Source: Ochromonadaceae sp. CCMP2298 (lineage: Eukaryota; Sar; Synurophyceae; Ochromonadales; Ochromonadaceae). Taken from it: a stretch of 10,913 bases of DNA. The stretch is taken from positions 1-10,913 of the forward strand of contig MU634655.1 in the NCBI GenBank assembly GCA_026770595.1, given 5' to 3'. Position numbers and translations under genes: made by a program. Shown here in pieces: positions 1 through 7,017 of the stretch; position 1 is the first letter of the stretch; each line of letters starts with the position of its first letter. A model generated the notes under the pieces. That model saw only the letters and a list, made by a program, of their open reading frames with translations. It did no database searches and had not been told where the DNA came from.

Positions 1-130
1 TCGGGCTGGAAAGGGGTTTTCCAGCCTCGGGTTTTTAGTGAGACCTTGGTTTTTCCGCCCTTGGGCTTGGAAAACCTCGGCTCTCACTAAAAACCCTCGG
101 TCTGGAAAGACCCCTGTTCCGCCCTCGGGA
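1..130. repeat. Imperfect inverted repeat with GC-rich CCTCGGG motifs
   Basis: The first 130 bases fold back on themselves. A perfect 15-base pair of arms is at 29-43 and 82-96. Pairing continues imperfectly inward (tggtttttcc against ggaaaacctc) and outward (ctggaaag-type blocks near 6 and 103). A small palindrome, gcccttgggc, lies near the centre. The unit may continue beyond the left edge of the window. No coding potential is supported. It is probably part of a repeat family, but no relative of it is visible elsewhere in the window. Confidence 0.55.
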
Positions 131-141
131 CGAAATTACTA

Positions 142-498
142 TTTCGGATCAGTGGACTTTTTTGAGGGTAGAATTTGCTCAACTGCTTTTTTTTTCTGTG
201 CCACCAAATTGGTCGCTGTTTTGAGTATTTTGCTTATATAAAATGTGCCAGTCTTTCTGTTACTCCAGCCATAAGGTCGGCCAGCGTTTAATTAGGCACA
301 AATTCGAGCCAGCAAATTTTTTCAGTTTGCAAAAACAGGTCCTTGGAAAGTCTTGGAAAAGGGTTTTCCAAGACTTTCCAAGGACCTGTTTTTGCAAACT
401 GAAAAAATTTGCTGGCTCGAAACCTTCCTAGAAAGGACCCCAAACCGGGGCTCGGGTTCCCTATCAAAAAACCCAAAAAAAAGGCAACTGATCCGAAA
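142..498. repeat. Fold-back-like unit with ~22-bp inverted ends
   Basis: Bases 142-153 (tttcggatcagt) are the exact reverse complement of 487-498. With two mismatches the match extends to 142-163 against 477-498, through a T-run and an A-run. The enclosed 357 bp contain the perfect hairpin at 303-421, which is not centred in the unit. No flanking target-site duplication is obvious. It could be a non-autonomous mobile element into which a second fold-back was inserted, or a chance pairing of homopolymer-rich ends. Confidence 0.4.
303..421. repeat. Perfect hairpin: 58-bp arms, 3-base loop
   Basis: Arms 303-360 and 364-421 are perfect reverse complements over 58 bases, separated only by ggg. 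The identity stops sharply at both outer ends (caaa before the left arm, acct after the right). Transcription from either strand would give a very stable stem. No mismatches have accumulated, so it is either recent, under conversion, or an assembly or cloning artefact. It lies about 280 bases upstream of the start codon at 701. Confidence 0.9.
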
Positions 499-700
499 AG
501 TTCTGAATTTTCATCATTTTCTGCTTTTTCTATCAACACATGCTTTAACTGTCATGTCAGTGCTCTCGCTCGCAGGAAGAGTCCCGGAGCTCGTTCAGTT
601 GCCATAGGACTGTTGGATAGTTGGAAGAGGGGTGTTTGTTGAAGTGCTCGCGCTCGCAAGTACAGGTCCAGGGGAAGCGGGTCCAGCACGGGATTCATCG
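422..700. other. 5' flank of the membrane propeller gene
   Basis: No gene is supported here. The stretch contains the end of the fold-back-like unit and a degenerate direct repeat: 559-575 (agtgctctcgctcgcag) and 643-659 match at 15 of 17 positions, 84 bases apart. An open frame runs upstream of 701 from a GTG at 632, but contains no ATG before 701. I see no convincing TATA box close to the gene. Confidence 0.4.
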
Positions 701-1798
701 ATGAAGTCGAACCACGCGTACACCGAGTTGGATGGAGGAGAGAGAGCGTGCTTGGCAGACGCATCCCTACGAAACCATCGTCGCATTCTGCTCCTAGTCC
801 TGGTCATTGCATCCGCTGTGGGACTGCTATACACAGCGCATGTCTTAGCCTCGCCGGGGTCTTTCTGCGACGGTGCACCGTATCTCTACCTTACTTTCCA
901 CGACGGTATCTCCAACGTCATCAAGTACTCAAGGAATGGCTGTCTCCTCTCCAAAGATGTCTTAAAAGGATATCCGCAGTACGCAGCCAAGCACCACTAC
1001 ATGGAGCCAAGAGGAATCATTCTCAACCAGTACAACAACAGTCCAGCCCTTTACGTTGCCGATGCCTACAGCACCGACTCCTATCTGGGTATCTGGGGGG
1101 ACTGCGATTCAAAAGGAAACAGGCACTTCATCAAAGCGGCACTCTCCACAAAATTGAACGCAGGAATCGACCATCTGTACGGTATGACTTTCGACGCCGA
1201 GCAGAACGTCTACACCTCCTCTCAGCACACCGATGTAGTGCAGCGCTTCTATAAGGACACCTTCGAGCCCATGCCCTTCCCTCCCTACCTGGAGGAGACG
1301 TATAAAAGCAAGGCCATGACGACATTCCCCGGCACCTTTATGCAGTTCGAGCTGCCCACGGTGCACAAGTCCTCCAAACAGGGTGTGCGGGACCTAGCCC
1401 ACGTACACGGGGAAATCTGGATCGCCAACGAAGACATAGACGGAGTAACGCTGGTCGACACGTTTACTGGTAAGGTGCTGGATTTAATCCCAGTACAGAA
1501 CCCCATCGGATTGCATTATGAACCAGAACTAGGCTTGGTTTTTGTGAGCTGCAAGGTAAAGCACAAGCAGGGGCATGTGCTCGCCATCTCACAAAAGACG
1601 CACGAGGTGGTGCGGACCTACCACTCAAAAAAGATGCAGCATCCCACAGGCATGGTTGTGTACCAGGGGACGCTGTTCGTGACCAACCAGAAGCTTCGCG
1701 AGATCGTGGCATTCAACGTGCACACGGGCAAGTTCAAGGGGGTCATCGTGAAGAAGCTGCCGGGGGCGGCTGAGCAACTGACGCTGTCGCCATGTTAG
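701..1798 (+). CDS. Single-pass membrane protein with predicted beta-propeller (NHL/YVTN-like)
   Basis: This intronless gene encodes about 365 residues. The first ATG in frame is at 701; the frame is open from 632 but only with GTG. Residues 1-28 are hydrophilic and end in an Arg-rich NHRR. A hydrophobic segment follows at about 29-50 (ILLLVLVIASAVGLLYTAHVLA without flanking charges), fitting a type II signal anchor with the rest in the lumen or outside. The remainder shows repeated propeller-blade patterns: about 61-83, PRGI...LYVAD at 103-122, YGMTFD...VYTSSQ at 160-183, IWIANEDIDGVTLVD near 238-252, IGLHYEPELGLVFVS near 268-282 and PTGMVVYQGTLFVTN near 314-328. The Gly-(Met/Leu/Ile)-hydrophobic starts recall NHL or YVTN propellers; five or six blades are plausible. 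Function and ligand are unknown. It converges on the EIPR1-like gene, with 80 bases between the two stops. Confidence 0.75.
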   Translation: MKSNHAYTELDGGERACLADASLRNHRRILLLVLVIASAVGLLYTAHVLASPGSFCDGAPYLYLTFHDGISNVIKYSRNGCLLSKDVLKGYPQYAAKHHYMEPRGIILNQYNNSPALYVADAYSTDSYLGIWGDCDSKGNRHFIKAALSTKLNAGIDHLYGMTFDAEQNVYTSSQHTDVVQRFYKDTFEPMPFPPYLEETYKSKAMTTFPGTFMQFELPTVHKSSKQGVRDLAHVHGEIWIANEDIDGVTLVDTFTGKVLDLIPVQNPIGLHYEPELGLVFVSCKVKHKQGHVLAISQKTHEVVRTYHSKKMQHPTGMVVYQGTLFVTNQKLREIVAFNVHTGKFKGVIVKKLPGAAEQLTLSPC

Positions 1799-1878
1799 AC
1801 AAATATGTTTCGCGGATCTAGGCGACTATTCAAACAAACGGATAGCTCAAGTGCATCAAGTATCTGTATATTTTAGCT

Positions 1879-3523
1879 TTACAAAAGGATTTTATATTTC
1901 TCCGTGGAGGGGACGTGACTGATCATTGCTCTGTTATGGAAATAGTAAATAGGAGATTGGAATGGAAACATATTAAATACATATTTGGGAAGTTATTCGG
2001 GTTGTTCTCTCACCTGCCGTCGAACGAAAGGGAGCAGTATATCCAGGCGTCTGCTGCGCTCCACGCGACGCTGTACACGCTGTCTTCGTGCTGATCCGAT
2101 GCGCGTACCTTTATATGCGTGTGCGGGAATAGGAATTAGTATACAGGATGCAGGATGCAGGATGCAGGATTCAGGATGCGGGGTACAGGGCAAAAGTGAC
2201 GCGGATAGGGTTTGTATGCGCTCTGGAGGGCGGGCGTAGCGAGGGTTGGCTATCACGCTCTAAGCGCTACGCAGAGCTCTCACCTTCGCATCTGCCGGGT
2301 CAGAAGACGCCTCCTCTGAGCCCAGCCACGGCGCAGAGCTGCACGACGCCACCCGCCACAGGTTCACCACGTGGTCGCTGCCCCCACTAATCACCAGCTG
2401 ATCGTGGAAAGGGTTAAACTTTGCGGACCACACCCAGTGCGAGTGCCCTGCCAGGATCTGCACCGGCTTGTTGAAATTCCTCGCGTCCCAAAACTTGACC
2501 TTTCTGTCGTCCCCGGCGGTGATCAGCATCAAAGGCTTGTTGGGGTTGTAGTCCACGCTCCTAGGGAGAAGGGAGAAGGGAGACGAGAGAAGAGTCTGGG
2601 TGAGGAGAGCAAACACACAGCGTCGCCTTCGCACCTATGCACCTATGCACCTACGCACATATGCATATATGCACCAATGCACCACTCACCTGATTGATTC
2701 CTCATGTGCGCCGATCTGTTCGGAAGTTATCTCCATCTCGCGCGTGTCCACAATGCGTAGAGCCCTGCCCAGACCCACTGCGCACTGCTTGGAGTTGTGG
2801 GGGTCCCAGGCCACACACCCCTCCTGTAAAAAGCCTTGGCTCTCGTCATCCAGGGCCAGTCCGTTGTCGAGCTGCATATATGGATAATGTTTAGGAGGGA
2901 TAAAGAGAACATATTGAGTGCCACTCCTATGCAGACTGCAGAACTTACACTTATGCTGCCCTCTCCTATTGTCCACGTGGAGAGCATCTTGTTGTCGATG
3001 GTGAGCAGCGTGTCCTCAGTGCTGCTCCACTTTATGTCCCTCACACTGACGGCTTTCTGCGTGTGGCAGAAGGACGCAATCTCAGTGAGCTCGAGCTGCT
3101 CGTTGTGGAAGGAGTCACCGCCTGCCGGATCCGCCGCCAAGCTCTCTGCGTCCTGCTGGGGCATGCGCCAGAGGGTGAGAGAGCGAGCGCCCAGAGACTG
3201 GCGGCTGGTCACCACGAGGGCCGAGTCCTTCGGAGAGGCCTCGATGGCCCATATCTGATCGGGGTGTGCGAAGGAGCATGATACGTCGAAGTGGTTCGAA
3301 TCTTCGAAGTACTGCAGGATGCTCAGTTCGTTCGAGTCGTGCAGAGAGCAAGTGCCGACCAGGAACCTGTGGTAATCCTTGGCCGCATACTGGGGGCACA
3401 AGACCCTGGCCTGAGGAGCGATACATATAGCAAAGTGCGCGTTAGAGCCGAATATCGGACGATAAAGGAGGGATCGAGGGATACCTGGTTGTTCAGCGAG
3501 CAAACACTCGCCGAGTTGTACAT
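1879..3523 (-). CDS. EIPR1: EIPR1 (TSSC1) orthologue, WD40 protein, six exons
   Basis: Exons on the minus strand are 3523-3485, 3410-2949, 2871-2690, 2560-2284, 2108-2014 and 1930-1879. Donors read GTATCC, GTAAGT, GTGAGT, GTGAGA and GTGAGA; all acceptors end in AG; phases agree. The joined frame is 1107 nt, 368 aa, close to the roughly 390 aa of animal EIPR1. Family landmarks: QARVLCPQ and RFLVGT near the start, [23 protein letters not shown] (about 230-236), [13 protein letters not shown] (about 244-256), HSHWVW (about 267-272), [11 protein letters not shown], and the C-terminus KYKILL. In animals EIPR1 binds the EARP and GARP tethers and works in endosomal recycling and dense-core vesicle traffic; the role here is inferred. 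The start is ATG 3523, giving a short MYNSASV N-terminus; an open frame continues upstream only from TTG, so a further 5' exon cannot be excluded. A MITE-like element ends 166 bases upstream. Confidence 0.93.
2135..2141 (-). promoter_or_regulatory. Candidate intron branch site TACTAAT
   Basis: On the minus strand the intron 2283-2109 of the EIPR1-like gene contains TACTAAT, close to the consensus TACTAAC branch sequence, about 26 bases before the acceptor AG at 2110-2109. The position suits a branch point. It directly follows the CATCCTG tandem repeats in sense orientation. Confidence 0.45.
2144..2178. repeat. 7-bp tandem repeat (caggatg)5 inside an intron
   Basis: Five consecutive 7-base units start at 2144; the fourth reads caggatt. 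A degenerate trace (cggggtacagg) follows. The array lies in the 175-base intron between the fourth and fifth coding exons of the EIPR1-like gene. On the sense strand it reads CATCCTG and adds pyrimidines just upstream of the candidate branch site. Confidence 0.85.
2631..2684. repeat. 8-bp degenerate tandem repeat (gcacctat)n inside an intron
   Basis: About six units of gcacctat, becoming gcacctac, gcacatat, gcatatat and gcaccaat, run through the 129-base intron 2689-2561 of the EIPR1-like gene. On the sense strand the array begins only a few bases after the GTGAGT donor and gives repeated AGGTGCAT units, which resemble weak donor sites. The other end of the intron is a CT-rich tract leading to the CCCTAG acceptor. 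Confidence 0.8.
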
Positions 3524-3688
3524 GATTCCTGATGAAAGCGGGTTAAAGCCTCTGCCGTCTTCCAAAGCGATCGAGCGAGAGGATAAAGTGGAGGGGGAGG
3601 AGCAGACTGTGGCGACGCGAACTGTTCCAACAGTGCAACCCTAAAATCCAAAGAGGAGCAGTCCTGAGCAATTCCAGTTCCTGGAGTT

Positions 3689-4121
3689 GGTCCAAAAGTC
3701 GCCAGGTGGGACCAAAAGGCACCATGCTCCTCAAAAGTGATACATAATGAATATGTATTACGTCATCACATACTATAAATATGTGCAATTTATCTATTAA
3801 AATGCTAAACTTGTATTATAAATGTATAATAATCTATTTTAGATGAGCTATAGTGAGATTACTGATGCGTAATTAGCCATAATAGGCGCTGCAAAAGTAC
3901 GTACAAAAAAGCAAAAAATAAAGCGCTCATTATGGCTAATTATGCATCAGTAATCTCACTATAGCTCATCTAAAATAGATTACTATACATTTATAATACA
4001 AGTCTTGCATTGTAATAGATATATTGCACATATATAGTATGTTATAATGTAATTTATATTCATTATGTATCATTTTTGAGGAGCATGGCGCCTTTTGGTC
4101 CCACCTGGCGACTTTTGGACC
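3689..4121 (+). mobile_element. MITE-like palindromic element, copy 1
   Basis: The 433-bp element begins ggtccaaaagtcgcc and ends with its reverse complement. Almost the whole length pairs: arms of about 195-200 bases at roughly 90% identity by eye surround a central segment at 3885-3928 that contains gtacgtac and an A-rich stretch. It has no coding capacity. The second copy at 10296-10716 shares the arms and centre, which proves a dispersed family. No clear target-site duplication is visible, so no superfamily is assigned. The strand given is arbitrary, set by the orientation of the central segment. It lies 166 bases upstream of the EIPR1-like start codon. Confidence 0.88.
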
Positions 4122-4560
4122 GAACTTCGAAACTGCGGCGCCATCGTAATTCGCTCAGGATTTTTGGGCTGTTACGCGAATTGAGCTGATGAAGTGTAAT
4201 TACCGAATTAATTGTGCCGGTTCTATACTGGGGTTGATGAATAGCCAGGAGGTGATTAGGAAGTGGCGGCCAATGGATGAAACAATGAAGAGATGAGCGC
4301 TACCGGTCCTTTTGCTTGAAAAGGCAGCCTAAAGCTGTCCACTTTTAAGCAGCGCGTCTCGATTCTTCCGCAGAGCTGCTCGTTTGAAACTTAGTATTGC
4401 TTTTAAACTGTGCGAATCGCTCCCCTTAAAATCAAGTACGAATCATTTAGCGGGTAGATGGGCATCTTTCTGTACATTTACGTGCTCCACTGCGCGCACT
4501 CTTCGTTGCATTCTTTTTTATGTACAATCAATACAACTTAATAACAGCTAATACCCAGCA
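4122..4560. other. Intergenic stretch with no gene seen
   Basis: This separates the MITE-like element from the 3' end of the 161-aa protein gene. I find no supported frame, tRNA or structured RNA. The first 40 bases contain gctcagga (4153-4160), the reverse complement of 3662-3669 on the other side of the element, so the inverted repeat may once have been longer. No AATAAA is seen on the minus strand just after the stop at 4561. Confidence 0.5.
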
Positions 4561-5131
4561 TCAAAAGAGCTTCTGCACAGCGACCTTCACATCGACGTAG
4601 GGTGTCCTTTGGTTAATCTCGAGCACGTTGTTCTCCAGTCGGTCTTTGATCATGCGCAGGTTCTCGATCTGCTGCATACGGATGCTCTCGCCCACCGCCG
4701 TCTTGCAATCCACCCGCTCCTTCTCGGCAAGCATCTTGTGCACGTTGTCCAGCTGGCCCCGCGCATACTGAACGATAAAAGGTTTGGGGGAATAAGGGTA
4801 AGACGAGGATTCCTGAAAACGAACCGAATACGAACCGAATACGCTGGCTCACCTTCAGCAGCCTCCTTTTGACAGCTGCATCGTCGAACTCGATTTGGTG
4901 CAGCTCGGCATCGGTAACGATGAGTGGCCGTGAGAGCTCATCGCGAATGATGGAGTTCGTCCAGATCGATCGCTCCGCTGACTGGTCGACTGTGATACCC
5001 AAAATGGTGTCCTTCTGCTTTAGAACCTTCGTCGCCTCTAGCGAATTCCTAATAGATCGCTCGTTCTGCTGCTTCCGCCAGCGAAGATGAGCTATCTGCT
5101 GTTCGATATCAACGACGCGAGGCCTCTGCAT
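4561..5131 (-). CDS. Unrecognised 161-aa mostly helical protein, two exons
   Basis: Exon 1 is 5131-4853, from an ATG preceded by an in-frame TGA seven codons upstream. The donor after 4853 is GTGAGC; the intron is 4852-4768 (85 bases); exon 2 is 4767-4561, ending in TGA. Both splice boundaries are phase 0 and the joined frame is 162 codons. The sequence is charged and probably helical: VDIEQQIAHLRWRKQQNERS near the start, then QKDTILGITVDQ, SRPLIVTDAELHQIEF, the splice at RRLLK|YARGQLDNVHKML, and a last helix MQQIENLRMIKDRLENNVLEI before RTPYVDVKVAVQKLF. No signal peptide or membrane segment is seen. I do not recognise the family; the length and charge pattern suit a small cytoskeletal or ciliary coiled-coil protein, but that is only a guess. 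Confidence 0.78.
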
Positions 5132-5602
5132 TTCGAGGCACTGGAGGTTTCAGTTCTGGTTGATGTGTTTCCTGATCCTTCGTTCGCGATCAGTTGGTTT
5201 GGATGTGATGTTTAGCCGGATGAGCCCACCGTCGCGCGCTCGAGAGGAGGTCTTCGGAAGGGGCTGACCGATGAGATCAGGCCTTCGATGTGAAGTCCTC
5301 TGCAACGCCGATCGCTGTTAAATGTCTGAGGGTGTGTGCACGATAGCAAGCGCAACAGAGAGGCAAAGATCTGCTCGGACCGTTTCGTGGGGTATTGAAG
5401 GTGGAAAACCCACGATGGTTTTTTAATTTCAATGATATTTTTGGTGGGTTTTCAGATATCTTCAAAAAAAATAACCCTTTCCCGATACAAATTTGGAAGT
5501 CTTCCAAATTTGATGGGTAGGAACCCCTACTAGTTGCTTATACTAGTTGCAGTCTATACAAATCTACATTCTACAATATTGCGAACTCCTAGGTGGGTGA
5601 TT
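5132..5602. other. Intergenic stretch, small palindromes only
   Basis: This lies between the promoter end of the 161-aa protein gene and the 3' end of the PAP/fibrillin gene, both on the minus strand. No coding region is supported. The 5400-5550 part is AT-rich and holds three small repeats: inverted arms 5404-5413 and 5444-5453 (gaaaacccac), a near-perfect palindrome at 5488-5512 (caaatttggaag, one-base centre), and a direct repeat tactagttgc at 5528-5537 and 5541-5550. Their purpose is unknown. Confidence 0.5.
5488..5512. repeat. 25-bp palindrome (12-bp arms)
   Basis: Bases 5488-5499 and 5501-5512 are reverse complements around a single T. It lies about 90 bases after the stop of the PAP/fibrillin gene in its direction of transcription, so it could form a hairpin in that 3' UTR or act as a palindromic protein-binding site. 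There is no further evidence for either. Confidence 0.7.
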
Positions 5603-6548
5603 TCACGCCTTCGTGCCAGCAGTATCCTCTGAAATTGCATCTCTGACGAATATATTGAAGACGTCGATGAACTTGTCTCCGTGCACTTTGCAAATGCGCA
5701 GTGTGGGGTCGATGTACTGTGAAGGGGGAAGGAGCAATCAGCACAGTGGGGAATTCAAAAGTGCAGTATGGCACACTGTTTATCGCATAGTGTTTTCAGT
5801 GGAGCAACGTGGAGCAACTTACCATGTTCTCTTGAGCAGTCATGTTTGGGTCGAAGGACTCGAAGGGCACCGTCTTCTGCAGGCTGTTCAAGAACTCCTC
5901 CACGTCCACGGGCAGGTTCTTAGCGCGCAGCACGTGCTCCTGCAATTCCAACGTGAGGTGTCCTTTTGAGTTTATGGAGTAATGAGATAACACCTCTAGA
6001 ACGCCGTCACTCAGCACCTTCCCCTCAGCCCCCTGCCCCCCCTCCTCGTAGGACCAGTCAATCTCCTCCTTCACCACGCCTTTGAGCATTTCCTCCCCTA
6101 CAGTGACCGTCTGGTGGATCTCGTACTTAAGTTCCTGCACAGCTCTAGGCGTGTGCGTGTTGCTATACTTCTTCGACCAGCGACCGGCCAGCACCATATT
6201 TAGGAATGGAATAGTCTGCACAGGCGTGTGGGCCTTCGCCAAAACTTTCACCAGGTACTCCAGCCGGTAGTGGGCGTCCAGAGAGCCTATCTCGGCGGAG
6301 ACTATGTCCAGCAGCTCCGCTTTAGCCGCCGTACGGCTCTTCACGACGTCGCCGTACGGGCTGTCTACGGATATCTCCAGCCGGCCGCGATTGATGATGG
6401 GCACTAAGAATATCTGCGGAGACACATCCTCAACCAGCGACGACAGCCGGGACGCGGCGTGCCTCCATCCAGATCCTGCTCTGCTGAATCCCGAGTTCTG
6501 GTGCAGGAGCAGCAGCAACCAGCCCAAGCAGAGTAAGCTCTTCGACAT
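5603..6548 (-). CDS. PAP/fibrillin-domain (plastid lipid-associated) protein, two exons
   Basis: Exon 1 is 6548-5823, donor GTAAGT, intron 5822-5717 (106 bases) with acceptor CCCTTCACAG, exon 2 5716-5603; the phase is 0 and the product is 279 aa. The domain starts near residue 74 (AAKAELLDIVSAEIG), continues through LAGRWSKKYSNTHTP and ends with YIDPTLRICKVHGDK...VFNIFV (about 243-265). That ending matches the YLDxxLRI...G...VFVL signature of plastid lipid-associated proteins, which in plants and algae coat plastoglobules or bind plastid lipids. Residues 5-15 are a strong hydrophobic signal core; then NSG, Phe21 and a Ser/Arg/Ala stretch (SRAGSGWRHAASRLSS) resemble a bipartite presequence for a complex plastid. 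An in-frame ATG at 6659 would add 37 residues and bury the signal, so 6548 is preferred. The family call is from motif recall; the plastid target is inference. Confidence 0.8.
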
Positions 6549-6607
6549 GGCTCCGTCCGTCAAGGCCGACAATGCTTGCTCGTGAAAGGGATCGACTGAC
6601 TGACTCC

Positions 6608-6642
6608 GAATGTGATTGCAAAGCGCAGCAGAATGTGATTGG
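6608..6642 (-). promoter_or_regulatory. Repeated CAATCACATTC motif upstream of PAP/fibrillin gene
   Basis: The 11-base sequence gaatgtgattg occurs at 6608-6618 and 6631-6641, 23 bases apart. On the gene's strand this is CAATCACATTC twice, and the distal copy is preceded by C to give CCAAT. The pair lies 60-95 bases upstream of the ATG at 6548, a suitable place for a promoter element. It is a sequence pattern only; no factor is known. Confidence 0.35.
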
Positions 6643-6812
6643 ACGAGGTGAGAGGGCATGAGGGGTTGGCAAGAAATGCGAGCTTCTTGTTCCCACGTTT
6701 ACAAAACTGGCGTGCCGTAGAAACTGACCCGGTGACGTCTTTTCTACACAATTTACTCAAAACAACGTTAATTTGTGAAATGGGTCCTGTCGATTTCAAA
6801 AGGAGCAAAAAT

Positions 6813-6949
6813 CAAGCAGTCAATAGAGCACTGACTCGATAACTCAGGGCCAGATTGAGACCTCTGCACAAGTTGTGCAGAGGGCACAATTTGTGCAGAG
6901 GTCTCAATCTGGCCCTGAGTTATCGAGTCAGTGCTCTATTGACTGCTTG
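6813..6949. repeat. Perfect hairpin: 59-bp arms, 19-base spacer
   Basis: Arms 6813-6871 and 6891-6949 are exact reverse complements over 59 bases. The spacer 6872-6890 contains gttgtgcagag and gcacaa, which can pair with the inner arm ends and so permit alternative stem tops. The element lies between the divergent PAP/fibrillin and coiled-coil genes, 68 bases before the ATG at 7018 and 264 bases from the ATG at 6548. Its sequence is unrelated to the 303-421 hairpin, though the arm length is nearly equal. Confidence 0.9.
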
Positions 6950-7017
6950 CAGCGCTGCACTTAGCATTCCTCTTGCTGGCACTTCTGTCGGGCGAGAGAT
7001 CGACGAAGAGCTCGGGC

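Noticed and set aside
1-130. Telomeric repeat from the CCTCGGG/CCCTCGG motifs
   Set aside because: The motifs are not in regular tandem and are arranged as an inverted repeat.
235-243. TATATAAAA as a promoter TATA box
   Set aside because: It lies about 460 bases before the first usable ATG, inside the fold-back-like unit, with no gene start nearby.
288-607. Overlapping open frames on both strands with almost the same peptide
   Set aside because: They mirror each other because they cross the perfect hairpin at 303-421, and they lack any recognisable protein feature.
632-700. N-terminal extension of the membrane propeller gene from GTG 632
   Set aside because: Eukaryotic nuclear genes start at ATG. 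The first ATG in frame is 701, and it places the membrane anchor sensibly.
748-1254. Long open frame overlapping the membrane propeller gene
   Set aside because: Shadow in another frame of the 701-1798 gene; its composition is Arg/Ser/Cys-rich without domain features.
2631-2684. Possible CRISPR-like array
   Set aside because: Units are only 8 bases with no spacers, within a eukaryotic intron; it is a simple tandem repeat.
3291-3306. ggttcgaatct resembling a tRNA B box
   Set aside because: It lies within a coding exon of the EIPR1-like gene, with no A box or cloverleaf around it.
6549-6659. 37-residue N-terminal extension of the PAP/fibrillin protein from ATG 6659
   Set aside because: It would bury the strong signal peptide; the ATG at 6548 fits a targeted plastid protein better, though it cannot be excluded from sequence alone.
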